Shown here: one piece after another, positions 44,110-53,643 of the stretch
How the letters are laid out: each line of letters opens with the position of its first letter
How positions within the stretch are numbered: position 1 is the stretch's first letter
Origin: an uncultured Alistipes sp.
GTDB taxonomy: Bacteria; Bacteroidota; Bacteroidia; Bacteroidales; Rikenellaceae
DNA: 64,000 nt
Direction: 5' to 3'
NCBI GenBank assembly: GCA_944326035.1
Contig: CALVCS010000001.1
Coordinates: 1 to 64,000 of the forward strand
The notes under the pieces: generated by a model
Database searches by the model: none
Seen by the model: the letters and a program-made list of their open reading frames with translations, nothing else
Told to the model about the DNA's origin: nothing
Program-made: the position numbers and the translations under genes

Positions 44110-45684
44110 ATGGAACTGAAACAAGAGATCGCGCGGCGACGCACCTTCGCCATCATCAGCCACCCCGATGCCGGGAAAACGACCCTGACCGAAAAGCTGT
44201 TGCTGTTCGGGGGCGCCATCCATGTCGCGGGGGCCGTCAAGTCCAATAAGATCAAGAAAGGAGCCACCTCCGACTTCATGGAAATCGAACGTCAGCGAGG
44301 CATCTCGGTGGCGACTTCGGTCATGGGGTTCGAGTACAAAGGACTCAAGATCAATATTCTGGATACCCCCGGGCACGAAGACTTCGCGGAAGACACCTAC
44401 CGGACGCTCACGGCCGTAGATAGCGTCATCATCGTCATCGACGGGGCCAAAGGGGTGGAAACCCAAACGCGGAAACTGATGGAGGTCTGCCGCATGCGCA
44501 ACACGCCGGTGATGGTTTTCATCAACAAACTCGACCGGCCGGGTAAAGACCCCTTCGACCTGCTGGATGAAATCGAAGCCGAACTGAAAATCAAGGTACG
44601 TCCCCTGGCCTGGCCCATCAGCAACGGGCCCTCGTTCAAGGGGGTCTACAACCTGTATCAGGATTCGTTGTCGCTGTTCTTGTCCGACGACCGGCAGACA
44701 GCCTCCGACACCCTCGACATCAAGCTGGACGACCCGCGCATCGACGAATATATCGCTCCCTTCACACAACAGCTGCGCGAGGATTTGGAGTTGGTGGAAG
44801 GGGTCTACCCCCCTTTCGAACTGGAAACCTACCTCAACGGGGAGGTCGCTCCGGTCTTTTTCGGCAGCGCCCTCAACAACTTCGGGGTACGCGAACTGCT
44901 CGACTGCTTCATTCAAATCGCCCCGTCGCCCCGTCCCTCCAAAACCGAACAGCGGATCATCGATCCGCAAGAGCCGAAACTCACCGGATTCATCTTTAAA
45001 ATCCATGCCAACATGGACCCCAACCACCGGGATCGGATCGCCTTTTTAAAAATCTGTTCGGGGAAATTCGAACGCAACAAAAACTACCTGCATGTCCCCT
45101 CGGGCAAATGGATGAAATTCTCCTCGCCCACAGCCTTCATGGCCGAAAAAAAATCGGTCATCGACGAAGCCTATCCGGGCGATATCGTGGGGCTGCATGA
45201 CACCGGCACCTTCAAAATCGGCGACACCTTCACCGAAGGCGAACAATTACGTTTTGTCGGCATTCCCAGTTTCTCCCCCGAACTGTTCCGATACATTGAA
45301 AATGCCGATCCCATGAAATTCAAACAGCTGGCCAAAGGCATCGACCAGTTGATGGACGAAGGGGTAGCGCAGCTGTTTATTCACAAAATGAACGGTCGGA
45401 AAATTATCGGTACGGTAGGGGCTCTGCAGTTCGAAGTGATACAGTACCGGCTCGAACACGAATACGGCGCCAAATGTCGTTACGAACCGATCCAAATCTA
45501 CAAAGCTTGCTGGATCGAGTCCGACAATCAGGAACAACTGGACGACTTCCGCAAACGCAAATACAACAACATGGCCCTCGACAAACGGGGCCGGGAAGTC
45601 TTTCTGGCCGACACCTCCTATGCCTTGTCCCTGGCCATCGAAAAATTCCCGGATATTCATTTCCACTTTACCTCGGAGTTTTAA
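44110..45684 (+). CDS. prfC: Peptide chain release factor 3
   Basis: GTPase that recycles RF1 and RF2 from the ribosome after termination. The 524-residue protein has the P-loop [15 protein letters not shown] (about 16-30), switch [23 protein letters not shown] for guanine recognition, and the RF3 C-terminal domain. It starts 3 nt after nadB and ends the operon before a strong terminator. Confidence 0.96.
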   Translation: MELKQEIARRRTFAIISHPDAGKTTLTEKLLLFGGAIHVAGAVKSNKIKKGATSDFMEIERQRGISVATSVMGFEYKGLKINILDTPGHEDFAEDTYRTLTAVDSVIIVIDGAKGVETQTRKLMEVCRMRNTPVMVFINKLDRPGKDPFDLLDEIEAELKIKVRPLAWPISNGPSFKGVYNLYQDSLSLFLSDDRQTASDTLDIKLDDPRIDEYIAPFTQQLREDLELVEGVYPPFELETYLNGEVAPVFFGSALNNFGVRELLDCFIQIAPSPRPSKTEQRIIDPQEPKLTGFIFKIHANMDPNHRDRIAFLKICSGKFERNKNYLHVPSGKWMKFSSPTAFMAEKKSVIDEAYPGDIVGLHDTGTFKIGDTFTEGEQLRFVGIPSFSPELFRYIENADPMKFKQLAKGIDQLMDEGVAQLFIHKMNGRKIIGTVGALQFEVIQYRLEHEYGAKCRYEPIQIYKACWIESDNQEQLDDFRKRKYNNMALDKRGREVFLADTSYALSLAIEKFPDIHFHFTSEF

Positions 45685-45709
45685 ACGCACAAACCTCCCG
45701 TGATACACC

Positions 45710-45738
45710 GAAGGCCCGGACTGCTTGTCCGGGCCTTC
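45710..45738 (+). terminator. Terminator of the lysozyme-nadB-prfC operon
   Basis: A perfect 11-bp GC-rich stem (45710-45720 with 45728-45738) and a CTGCTTG loop, 25 nt past the prfC stop. The T tract after it is weak. Confidence 0.75.
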
Positions 45739-45808
45739 GCTATGAATGGGCCTCTACGGAGCGGCTTACGGTTTGAGATCAACTCTCCGGCCACTCCTCT
45801 CAGAGGCG

Positions 45809-46333
45809 TTACTCGTCATCCTCGGGCCGTTCCGTCACCAAACGATCCAGACAGTCGATGACGGCTTCATACTCAAAACCTTGCGATATACCGTACCGCA
45901 ACAGTTTTCCCCGCAATTCATAAGGGTTTTTAGCGTGCGTCATTCTCAATTTCCGTCGCAAAACGGACTCCAGATTCCCGGCCATATCCAGTTCTTCGAG
46001 CTGTCGTAGGGCGGCAGCAATCGTCTCTTCCGGAATGCGCTTGGCCCGTAAGCCGGTGCGGATCTTATGCACTCCCCAGCGGTTCAACCGGGCCTTTTCG
46101 CGCACATAGGCCTCCGCGAAACGCGTCTCGTCAATAAATCGCTGCACCAATAAGGTATCGATTACCTGCTGTTGAGCTTCCGGCTCCACCCCCCAGCGAT
46201 ACAACGAACGTCGCGCATCGCTGATCGACAGTTCGCTCTTCGCACAACGATTCATCAACGACCGCAACGCCTGCTCCGGCGTTTTGGTGCGACACGGGCG
46301 TTCACCACGCTCTTCGTACTCCTGCTTTTCCAT
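45809..46333 (-). CDS. recX: Regulatory protein RecX
   Basis: Binds RecA filaments and limits recombination and the SOS response. The 174-residue protein is all-helical. It shows the RecX repeats, for example the LMNRCAKSELS and RRSLYRWGVE segments and DETRFAEAYVREKARLNRWGVHKIRTGLRAKRI, which is the family hallmark with its Lys/Arg-rich helix. The ATG directly follows the prmC stop (TAGATG), so the genes are coupled. recA is not in the window. Confidence 0.9.
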   Translation of the reverse strand: MEKQEYEERGERPCRTKTPEQALRSLMNRCAKSELSISDARRSLYRWGVEPEAQQQVIDTLLVQRFIDETRFAEAYVREKARLNRWGVHKIRTGLRAKRIPEETIAAALRQLEELDMAGNLESVLRRKLRMTHAKNPYELRGKLLRYGISQGFEYEAVIDCLDRLVTERPEDDE

Positions 46334-47197
46334 CTATTCGACCTTTTTCTCACCCCGATACCGCGCCCGAATCATCCGGGGCTTCCCGAACATATCGTTC
46401 CGCAACTCTCTATCGTCATAACCCTGCTCCGCCAACAACCGCAACGTCTCCGCCCCAAACCGTTCGTTGATCTCCACATAGAGCCATCCGCCCGGCCGCA
46501 AACTTTCCGTACCCCGTTCGGCAATCGTCCGATAAAACAGCAACGGATCGTCGTTCTCCACGAACAAGGCCCGATGCGGTTCGTAGCGCAGGACATTTTC
46601 CGCCATCTGAGCGGCCTCGCTCCGTGTCACATAGGGCGGGTTACTGACGATCACATCCAACGGCCCGGGCAGAGGATCCCGTAACAGATCGGCTTGGACA
46701 AAATGTACCTTCAGGTGGTTGAGTCGGGCATTTTCCCGGGCGATGGCCAAGGCCTCCGCCGAGACATCCATGCCGGTCACCTCCGCCCGCGGCAATCGGG
46801 CCGCCAACGCCAACGCAATCGCCCCACTGCCGGTCCCAAGGTCCCAGATACGCAACGATTCGTCAGCCGGCAGACTCGCACACATCCAGGCCACCAGCTC
46901 TTCGGTTTCGGGACGAGGGATCAATACCCCTTCCCGCACCACCAAACGCAGATCGGCAAACAACGTATATCCGATGATATACTGCACCGGTCGGTCTTGT
47001 GCCAGTTCGCGAACGACCCGTTCCAACAGAGCCCCTCTTCCTTCGGGACAAGGCGCCTCCGGTTCGATCACCACATCCGTGAAGCGCATGGCGAACAGAC
47101 GCTCACACAATAACGAGGTAATCGCCCGCGCTTCCCGAGCCTCATAGCGTCGATTCGCCACTTCGAAAATCGTATTCCACAACTGACGACGCGTCAT
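46334..47197 (-). CDS. prmC: Release factor glutamine methyltransferase
   Basis: Methylates the glutamine of the GGQ motif in RF1 and RF2 using S-adenosylmethionine. Of about 287 residues, an N-terminal helical domain (about 1-70) binds the release factor. The Rossmann domain has DLGTGSGAIALALA (SAM loop) and NPPY in VIVSNPPYV (substrate glutamine). I chose the ATG at 47197 (MTRRQLWNT) because a -7 promoter element at 47210-47217 overlaps the longer frame start at 47212. Transcribed with recX. Confidence 0.95.
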   Translation of the reverse strand: MTRRQLWNTIFEVANRRYEAREARAITSLLCERLFAMRFTDVVIEPEAPCPEGRGALLERVVRELAQDRPVQYIIGYTLFADLRLVVREGVLIPRPETEELVAWMCASLPADESLRIWDLGTGSGAIALALAARLPRAEVTGMDVSAEALAIARENARLNHLKVHFVQADLLRDPLPGPLDVIVSNPPYVTRSEAAQMAENVLRYEPHRALFVENDDPLLFYRTIAERGTESLRPGGWLYVEINERFGAETLRLLAEQGYDDRELRNDMFGKPRMIRARYRGEKKVE

Positions 47198-47209
47198 CGT
47201 TTTTTCTTT

Positions 47210-47217
47210 CAAAGATA
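47210..47217 (-). promoter_or_regulatory. -7 element for prmC-recX
   Basis: TATCTTTG on the minus strand fully matches TAnnTTTG, 12 nt before the ATG at 47197. It overlaps the alternative ATG at 47212, which excludes that start. Confidence 0.65.
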
Positions 47218-47447
47218 CGGATTTTTAGGATTCCCCTCTTCCACGGGGTGAAAATCGCCGTTTCGTCCGAAATGTACGCGCCAAACTCTCTTTGTTAACC
47301 TCCGTCCGAATCGGCTCGATCGCTCGTTTCCCCGCCCCCGAAACAAATCGAAAACCACAACAAAAGTTCAATAAGTATAAAGACGTATTTTGCTCTGTTC
47401 GGGGCAATTCTGTCCCCAAAAGTTCGATCACTCCAGCCAAAAAATTA

Positions 47448-47455
47448 TATTTTTG
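47448..47455 (+). promoter_or_regulatory. -7 element for the cysteate synthase-like gene
   Basis: TATTTTTG fully matches TAnnTTTG. It lies 14 nt before ATG 47470 and 26 nt before ATG 47482, leaving a very short leader. Confidence 0.6.
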
Positions 47456-47469
47456 TCTCAAAATTAAAA

Positions 47470-48777
47470 ATGACTTACGGCATGGAATCTTTCAACGCAA
47501 CGCGGTATATTTTACACAACGTGGCCACAGGCCGGGAATTCGAAGACACCGGCTGGCTGCTGGACGACCCCGAAGGGGAAAGCCCCTCGCTGATCCGAGC
47601 CCGCTATGCCCACAAACAGATCCATCCCAAAGAGGACCGTTACGGTCTGTATCGTTTCGCCGACTGGTTGCCGATCGTTCGCATGTTGAAAGGCTCCTCG
47701 GCGCCGGTCACCTACAAAAGCCAAAAACTGGCCAAACACCTCGGCCTGAAAAACCTCTACATCACCTTCAATGGATACTACCCCGAAATCGGCGCCAACA
47801 TGCCGACCTGCTCCTTCAAGGAGACCGAAGCCTATTCGGTATGCGCCCGTTTGGGAGCCGACCATGCCCATCGCATTTTGGTGGTGGCCTCGGCCGGAAA
47901 TACCGCTCGTGCCTTCGCACGCGTTTGCTCGGATAACGACATTCCGCTCTTGTTGAGCGTACCGGAAGAAAATATCGACGCGTTGTGGTTCGATGCGCCG
48001 CTCAAACCCTGCGTCAAACTGATCTGCCCCCAAAAAGGCGGAGACTATTTCGATGCGATCCATCTGAGCGACCTGGCCCTGAAAGCCCCGATTTTCCTGG
48101 CCGAAGGAGGCGCCAAAAACATCGCCCGTCGCGACGGCATGGCCACCACCGTGCTGTCGGCTGTGACACACATCGGCCGCATTCCGGACTACTATTTCCA
48201 GGCGGTCGGGTCCGGAACCGGCGCGATCGCCGCTTGGGAAGCCAACCAACGCCTGATCGAAGACGGTCGCTTCGGCTCGCACAAAATGAAGCTGATGGTC
48301 TCGCAGAATGTACCTTTCACGCCGATGTATGCGGCCTGGAAAGCCGGTTCGCGAGCCATGCTGGCCTACGACGACGATCAGGCACGGCACGACGCCGAAC
48401 ACATCGACGCGAAAGTTCTCTCCAACCGTAAACCTCCCTACCCGATTCAGGGCGGTCTGTACGATGCCCTGATCGATACCGGCGGCGAAGTGCTCACCGC
48501 CACCAATGAAGAGGCACGTGCCGCCAAAGCCCTCTTCGAACAGACCGAAGGCGTCGACATCTACTCGGCCCCGGGCGTTGCACTGGCCACCCTGATCAAG
48601 TGTGTCGAAGCCGGCCAAATCGATCCCGAAAAGATCATTATGCTGAACGTAACCGGAGGCGGTGAAAAACGGTTCAAAATGGGTAAAACGCTCCACTATC
48701 TGCAGCCTTCGATCGTCTTCGGCCTCGATCCCGATCCCGTAGAGGTTATGAACCGTACGGTCGCTCTGTTCGAATAG
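47470..48777 (+). CDS. Cysteate synthase-like PLP enzyme (threonine synthase fold)
   Basis: Fold-type II PLP enzyme of 435 residues. K117 in CSFKETEA is the likely Schiff-base lysine, SAGNTARAFA (141-150) the substrate carboxylate loop, and GSGTGAIA (248-255) the cofactor phosphate loop. The overall pattern resembles cysteate synthase, a threonine synthase relative first known from methanogens that makes L-cysteate from O-phosphoserine and sulfite. In Alistipes and related gut bacteria cysteate is the precursor of sulfonolipids. Threonine synthase itself is the alternative. The N-terminal region lacks the zinc cysteines seen in some relatives. ATG 47482 is a possible start. No sulfonolipid acyltransferase is in the window. 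Single-gene unit. Confidence 0.75.
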   Translation: MTYGMESFNATRYILHNVATGREFEDTGWLLDDPEGESPSLIRARYAHKQIHPKEDRYGLYRFADWLPIVRMLKGSSAPVTYKSQKLAKHLGLKNLYITFNGYYPEIGANMPTCSFKETEAYSVCARLGADHAHRILVVASAGNTARAFARVCSDNDIPLLLSVPEENIDALWFDAPLKPCVKLICPQKGGDYFDAIHLSDLALKAPIFLAEGGAKNIARRDGMATTVLSAVTHIGRIPDYYFQAVGSGTGAIAAWEANQRLIEDGRFGSHKMKLMVSQNVPFTPMYAAWKAGSRAMLAYDDDQARHDAEHIDAKVLSNRKPPYPIQGGLYDALIDTGGEVLTATNEEARAAKALFEQTEGVDIYSAPGVALATLIKCVEAGQIDPEKIIMLNVTGGGEKRFKMGKTLHYLQPSIVFGLDPDPVEVMNRTVALFE

Positions 48778-49001
48778 AACGGCCCGTCACACCGTCCGAT
48801 CGAGGGAGCAACCCTCCGATCCGATGATTTATGACGATTGACCTTGCTCAACACAAATGGCAATATGCTGTCAGATCCATTGCTGTTTATGGGACAATGT
48901 CCGTTTTTGAAAGTTATGCCCCGCCATTCCCCAGCAAAAATACGACGACAGATCCCTTTAAAAGTCAGTGCTTTTCTTTTCCCAAACGATAAAAAGGCAT
49001 G

Positions 49002-49031
49002 AGCGAGAGGTTAAAATAACCCTCTCTGCTC
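49002..49031 (+). other. Strong hairpin upstream of a terminator
   Basis: GAGAGGTTA (49006-49014) pairs perfectly with TAACCTCTC (49018-49026) around an AAA loop. GAGC (49002-49005) pairs with GCTC (49028-49031) across a one-base bulge. No T run follows, so it is not itself a terminator. Confidence 0.6.
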
Positions 49032-49042
49032 TTAAAATCCTT

Positions 49043-49077
49043 GCACATGGTTGTTTTAATCAGCCATGTGCTTTTTT
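49043..49077 (+). terminator. Rho-independent terminator of an unassigned transcript
   Basis: GCACATGG (49043-49050) pairs with CCATGTGC (49064-49071), followed by T6. It lies 265 nt after the cysteate synthase-like gene, so it ends either a long 3' UTR or a separate small RNA. Confidence 0.7.
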
Positions 49078-49253
49078 ATTATATTTCCACTTTCATTTAT
49101 TATCAAACAATTTTTACATAACCACCCCTCTTAAAACTTTTTATTTTATATAATATCAAAAAATCGATCATTATATTTTGAATTATTCATCATTTTTCTT
49201 ACATCTAAAATAGATTAGATATCCTATGTAGAACCCCTCAAAAATGTACCCGT

Positions 49254-50045
49254 ATGAAACTTTTCACGATTCTCTCCCGCACCCTTTTAGGAGGAGGAAT
49301 CATCGTCATGCTGACGGCCTGTGAGAAGAAAGATGATGAATCAAATTCCCCTCCCAAAGAAACCCAACCCTATGTCAAATCTTTAATCAGCAGTTACATC
49401 GAGACACCTACCTCAAGCGACATGATTAGCGCTTCGACGCTGGGCAACTTTGACGACCAACCCTGGAGCCAGATCTTCCTATCCCTCCTTCCTTCCTCCT
49501 ATGACCCCATTCGGTTTCAACCCATCCAAGACAAAGCCCTTCAGAATGATCCTGAAGCATTAAAAAAAGCGGCCAAATACGACTCCCTCGCCACGGCACA
49601 TAACGACCTCACATATAATCGATACACCGAATTTCAAATTTCCGACTGCATGTATCGTCGAACCTCTGCGATCCATGTTGTGTCGGATACCGATTACGAT
49701 GCGGAACATCCCGCCGGCACCTGTTTGGACGACATTCTGCTCATTCGGTTTACTTCCGCCGAAGATTATTTGGCCACCGGCTATTCTTCAAGATCAACCT
49801 ATTTAGGTAAAACGACTACGGCACCCTTAGCTTCAACGGATTATCCTTCCATGAACGATTTTTGGTTATGTGAAAATTTAGCCGAATTCAACAAAATTCA
49901 ACGAAAATTGATTCAATTTGCTTTCACCTTTACGCTGACCAAAGGCCCGGAACAAACCGGCAAACATCAGTTCACGTTTACTTACATGAATGAAGACGGC
50001 ATTGTTCTGACCACGACAACGCCTCGCTTTATCATCAACCCATAA
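49254..50045 (+). CDS. Orphan lipoprotein of unknown function
   Basis: A 263-residue exported lipoprotein. The signal peptide MKLFTILSRTLLGGGIIVMLTAC ends in a lipobox (LTAC). The mature part starts with a charged spacer (EKKDDESNSPPKE) and is then Ser/Thr-rich, with three further cysteines (SDCMYRR, AGTCLDD, WLCENL). The C-terminal 60 residues look like beta-strands (FAFTFTLTKG, HQFTFTYMNEDG). I recognise no family. Codon use is more AT-rich than in its neighbours and both flanks are very AT-rich, suggesting a lineage-specific or acquired gene. Followed by a strong terminator. Confidence 0.75.
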   Translation: MKLFTILSRTLLGGGIIVMLTACEKKDDESNSPPKETQPYVKSLISSYIETPTSSDMISASTLGNFDDQPWSQIFLSLLPSSYDPIRFQPIQDKALQNDPEALKKAAKYDSLATAHNDLTYNRYTEFQISDCMYRRTSAIHVVSDTDYDAEHPAGTCLDDILLIRFTSAEDYLATGYSSRSTYLGKTTTAPLASTDYPSMNDFWLCENLAEFNKIQRKLIQFAFTFTLTKGPEQTGKHQFTFTYMNEDGIVLTTTTPRFIINP

Positions 50046-50160
50046 AATATCTAATATTCTATCGAATATTCCATCTATTTAATATTTCTCTTATTTTTAT
50101 CAGAAATTTGATCGATCATTTTTCAACCCATCCTCTATAAAGGATATCGCATCAGATGTG

Positions 50161-50205
50161 ACCGCAGAAACGAAAAATTCACTTTTCTATTTTCGTTTCT
50201 GCGGT
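50161..50205. terminator. Terminator of the orphan lipoprotein
   Basis: A perfect 16-bp stem (50161-50176 with 50190-50205), a 13-nt loop and a T-rich right flank (TCTTTTG). The rest of the 50046-50387 gap is AT-rich and holds the lysS promoter. Confidence 0.8.
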
Positions 50206-50350
50206 TCTTTTGTTCTGTACCCATTCCCTGTTTTTTCTTTTCCCCAAACAGACATATACCATCTATCTACCTCCCCGACATTCAAGCTACTGTCTCAGCG
50301 ATTTTTCTCAACCGGATTTTGCAGGTCACCGGATTTTCCCGGAAAATTCA

Positions 50351-50358
50351 TACCTTTG
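50351..50358 (+). promoter_or_regulatory. -7 element for lysS-tpiA
   Basis: TACCTTTG fully matches TAnnTTTG, 29 nt before the lysS ATG. Confidence 0.65.
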
Positions 50359-50387
50359 CACTCTGTATGAATTTTTAACCTGAGATT

Positions 50388-52115
50388 ATGAGCATCCTTG
50401 AACTCAGCGAACAGGAACAGATTCGCCGCAATTCACTCGCCCAGTTACGGGAACTGGGTATCAACCCCTACCCTGCTGCCGAATACCCCGTAACGGCTAC
50501 CACCGCCCAAATCGCCGCCGAATATTCGCCCGAAAAAGGCAACTTCCAGGAGGTGAGCGTGGCCGGACGTATCATGAGCCGTCGTATCATGGGCAGCGCC
50601 TCCTTCTTCGAATTGCAAGACCACACCGGTCGTATTCAGGTCTACATCAAACGGGACGATATCTGCCCCGACGACCCCGAACATACACTCTATAACAAGG
50701 TATTCAAAAAACTGCTCGACATCGGCGATATCGTCGGCGTCAAAGGGTTCGTATTCATCACCCAAACCGGGGAACTCTCCATCCACTGCAAAGAGTTGAC
50801 GCTGCTGAGCAAATCGCTGCGCCCGCTGCCCATCGTCAAAGAAAAGGACGGAAAAATCTACGACGCCTTCAGCGATCCCGAACTCCGTTACCGCCAGCGC
50901 TATGTCGATCTGATTGTCAATCCTCAGGTCAAAGAAACCTTCCTGAAACGTACGAAGATCATCAATACCATGCGCGAGTTCTTCAACGAACGCGGATACG
51001 TGGAAGTGGAAACCCCCATTCTGCAACCCATTCCGGGAGGAGCGGCCGCACGGCCTTTCATCACGCACCATAACTCGCTGGATATCGATCTCTATCTGCG
51101 TATCGCCAACGAGCTCTACCTCAAACGGCTGATCGTCGGTGGATTCGACGGGGTCTACGAATTTGCCAAAGACTTCCGCAACGAAGGGATGGACCGTACA
51201 CACAATCCCGAATTTACGGTCATGGAGATCTACATCGCCTACAAGGACTATATCTGGATGATGGACTTCACCGAACGGATGCTCGAACGGATTGCCCTGG
51301 CCCTGCATGGCAAAACCGACGTACAGATCGGGGATCGTACCATCAGTTTCGCCCGTCCGTTCCGTCGCATCACGATGACCGATGCCATTCGCCAGAAAAC
51401 CGGATTCGACATCACGGGGAAAAACGAAGCCGAACTGAAAGAAGCTTGCCAACGGCTGAATGTCGAAATCGACGACACGATGGGGAAAGGCAAACTCATC
51501 GATGCGATCTTCGGTCAATATTGCGAAGAGGATCTGATTCAACCGACCTTTGTTACGGACTATCCGATCGAGATGTCGCCGCTGTGCAAACGTCACCGCA
51601 ACAACCCCGACCTGACCGAACGCTTCGAACTGTTCGTCAACGGGAAGGAACTCTGCAACGCCTACTCCGAGCTGAACGATCCGATCGACCAGCTGGAACG
51701 CTTCCAGGAACAGTTGCGACTGAGCGAAAAAGGCGACGACGAGGCGATGTTTATCGATATGGACTTCGTTCGGGCTTTGGAATACGGCATGCCGACCTGT
51801 TCGGGTATGGGGATGGGCATCGACCGTCTGACCATGTTTATGACCGGCGAAATGTCCATCCAGGACGTGCTGCTGTTCCCGCAGATGCGCCCCGAAAAAG
51901 CCGCTGTCAAAGATAGCGAAGACAAATATGTCGCAGCCGGCATCCCGGCCGAATGGGTTCCCGTCCTGCAACGCATGGGATTCCTGACCGTAGACGCTCT
52001 GCATAAGTTGTCGCCCGGCAAGCTGTTCAACGACCTGTGCGGGTTCAACAAAAAGAACAAAATGGGGCTCAAGAACCCCACCCTCGATGAAGTGAAAAAA
52101 TGGGTCGAAGCCTAA
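50388..52115 (+). CDS. lysS: Lysyl-tRNA synthetase (class II)
   Basis: Charges tRNA-Lys. The 575-residue protein has an N-terminal OB-fold anticodon-binding domain (about 50-150, [14 protein letters not shown]). The class II catalytic core follows, with motif 2 [15 protein letters not shown] and motif 3 [12 protein letters not shown]. Beyond the usual end there is an extra domain of about 65 residues ([24 protein letters not shown] to KKWVEA), which looks like the C-terminal extension common in Bacteroidota LysS. tpiA follows 41 nt downstream. Confidence 0.96.
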   Translation: MSILELSEQEQIRRNSLAQLRELGINPYPAAEYPVTATTAQIAAEYSPEKGNFQEVSVAGRIMSRRIMGSASFFELQDHTGRIQVYIKRDDICPDDPEHTLYNKVFKKLLDIGDIVGVKGFVFITQTGELSIHCKELTLLSKSLRPLPIVKEKDGKIYDAFSDPELRYRQRYVDLIVNPQVKETFLKRTKIINTMREFFNERGYVEVETPILQPIPGGAAARPFITHHNSLDIDLYLRIANELYLKRLIVGGFDGVYEFAKDFRNEGMDRTHNPEFTVMEIYIAYKDYIWMMDFTERMLERIALALHGKTDVQIGDRTISFARPFRRITMTDAIRQKTGFDITGKNEAELKEACQRLNVEIDDTMGKGKLIDAIFGQYCEEDLIQPTFVTDYPIEMSPLCKRHRNNPDLTERFELFVNGKELCNAYSELNDPIDQLERFQEQLRLSEKGDDEAMFIDMDFVRALEYGMPTCSGMGMGIDRLTMFMTGEMSIQDVLLFPQMRPEKAAVKDSEDKYVAAGIPAEWVPVLQRMGFLTVDALHKLSPGKLFNDLCGFNKKNKMGLKNPTLDEVKKWVEA

Positions 52116-52156
52116 TTTTTTAAAATACGCACAATTAAACTGTCAATATTACAACC

Positions 52157-52924
52157 ATGAGAAGAAAAATTGTAGCAGGTAACTGGAAAATGAACACCAC
52201 TCCGATGGAAGGTGTCGAACTGTTCAAAGGGGTAGCCGCCAAAAGAGGGCTGGCTTGCTCGTGCATCGATTTCATCGTTGCTCCTCCCTTCACGCATCTG
52301 TCGGAAATCGTGAAAATCGCTCGCGGAACGGGCATCGCCGTATCGGCTCAAAACTGTGCCGCAGAAGCCAAAGGAGCCTATACCGGTGAAGTATCGGCAC
52401 AGATGATCGCCTCTCTGGGCGTTGAATATGTCATCCTGGGCCACAGCGAACGTCGCGAATACTACGGCGAAACCAGCGCTACCCTCAACAAAAAAATGGA
52501 ACAGGCCTATGCCAACAACCTGGCTCCGATCTATTGCGTGGGTGAAAAGCTCGAAGAACGCGAAGCCGGCAAACACTTCGATGTGGTACGTGCCCAGATC
52601 GAAGAAGTGGTCTATAACCTGACCCCCGAACAGTTCAGCAAACTGATCGTTGCTTACGAACCCGTTTGGGCCATCGGCACCGGCAAAACCGCTACGGCCG
52701 ATCAAGCCGAAGAAATGCACGCCTTCATCCGCAAGGTATTGGCCGACAAATTCGGTGCAGCTGCTGAAAATACGCCGATCCTCTACGGAGGTAGCCTCAA
52801 ACCCGCTACGGCAGCCGAAATCTGCGGCAAACCGAACGTAGACGGAGGTCTGATCGGTGGAGCCGCTCTGAAAGCCGATGATTTCATCGCCATTGGCGTC
52901 AACGGTTTCGGTCCGGCCAAATAG
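52157..52924 (+). CDS. tpiA: Triosephosphate isomerase
   Basis: Interconverts glyceraldehyde-3-phosphate and dihydroxyacetone phosphate in glycolysis. The 255-residue TIM barrel has the catalytic Lys in GNWKMNT (about 9-15), the catalytic His in ILGHSERR, the catalytic Glu in [15 protein letters not shown], and the phosphate loops YGGSLKP and [11 protein letters not shown]. It follows lysS, with which it is probably co-transcribed, and ends in a strong terminator. Confidence 0.97.
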   Translation: MRRKIVAGNWKMNTTPMEGVELFKGVAAKRGLACSCIDFIVAPPFTHLSEIVKIARGTGIAVSAQNCAAEAKGAYTGEVSAQMIASLGVEYVILGHSERREYYGETSATLNKKMEQAYANNLAPIYCVGEKLEEREAGKHFDVVRAQIEEVVYNLTPEQFSKLIVAYEPVWAIGTGKTATADQAEEMHAFIRKVLADKFGAAAENTPILYGGSLKPATAAEICGKPNVDGGLIGGAALKADDFIAIGVNGFGPAK

Positions 52925-52942
52925 GTCGATCCGTCCGACATC

Positions 52943-52981
52943 AAAAAAAGAGGATCATCTAAATAGATGATCCTCTTTTTT
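52943..52981 (+). terminator. Terminator of lysS-tpiA
   Basis: A near-perfect 17-bp stem (52943-52960 with 52965-52981) with an AAAT loop and A and T runs at its base, 19 nt past the tpiA stop. The following 248 nt, to 53229, show nothing I can name. Confidence 0.9.
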
Positions 52982-53229
52982 ATGTTCTCCTTTTCGGTCT
53001 CCGTACGATGGCGGCAGCAACCCCCTCCGTCAACGCCCGATTGGGCGCTCCTTGCAGATCCACACCGGCACTTTTTTTCGCCAACGCCTGTGTTCTCCTC
53101 CTACCTTCTATCTTCGCCCGCTCAATCCGTAGGCTCCTCGTTTTAATCCCAAACACCCCATGAGCGTTCCGAACGAGCTTTCCATAAAGGGCCTCCTATA
53201 ACGAGCGACCCATAAAAGGCTGGGGGCCG

Positions 53230-53559
53230 TTAGCGTTTATCGTCCGATTCGTACGCTTTCTTGCGTTTGGGGTTCATCGGAAACCAACCTTTCAGCACCC
53301 GTTTTCGCTGGTCGAACAGCTCCTTGATCGTCCAAAAGGAGGAGAAGGCAAAGACTCCGGCCAGCGCCGCCAGCAGCACATTATCAGTCCACAACGAGCC
53401 GACAACTCCCGCCAATCCTAACAACAGAAATACCCACCAACAACGGGTTCCCCAATAATATTCGGCCTTGATCACCACCGGATGAAACAGACCAATCATC
53501 AGAAAGGTCGAAATCCCGATCAACAGACCCAACAGATGGTATTGTTCCAAAAATGCCAT
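53230..53559 (-). CDS. DUF4491 family membrane protein
   Basis: A 109-residue inner-membrane protein of unknown function. Three hydrophobic segments are visible (YHLLGLLIGISTFLMIGLF, WWVFLLLGLAGVVGSLW, VLLAALAGVFAFSSFW). The family signatures FHPVVIKAEYYWGTR between TM1 and TM2 and ELFDQRKRVLKGWFPMNPKRK at the C-terminus are clear. Last gene of a likely nadC-dpp-DUF4491 unit, 84 nt after the peptidase gene. Confidence 0.9.
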   Translation of the reverse strand: MAFLEQYHLLGLLIGISTFLMIGLFHPVVIKAEYYWGTRCWWVFLLLGLAGVVGSLWTDNVLLAALAGVFAFSSFWTIKELFDQRKRVLKGWFPMNPKRKKAYESDDKR

Positions 53560-53643
53560 ACTTTTTGCGATTAACGTTTCCCTAACGCCCGCAAGGATCG
53601 TTCCATTTCGAAGGTTTCTCCTGCTGCCGTGCGCTCCGTCCGC

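Larger units (their letters stand above)
48778..49253. other. Gene-free AT-rich stretch with strong hairpins
   Basis: I see no protein gene. The stretch holds a 9-bp hairpin extended by a second 4-bp helix (49002-49031), a terminator hairpin (49043-49077) and then very AT-rich DNA (49080-49250). A small RNA ending at the terminator is possible but has no recognisable promoter or family match. Confidence 0.5.

Noticed and set aside
43639-45027. 462-codon minus-strand open frame over nadB and prfC
   Set aside because: Antisense to two coupled genes with clear motifs; no promoter or recognisable domain.
48968-49153. 61-codon + strand frame in the AT-rich gap
   Set aside because: It spans the terminator hairpin at 49043-49077 and has no promoter or motif.
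50445-52004. 519-codon minus-strand open frame over lysS
   Set aside because: Antisense shadow of lysS, whose class II motifs are intact.
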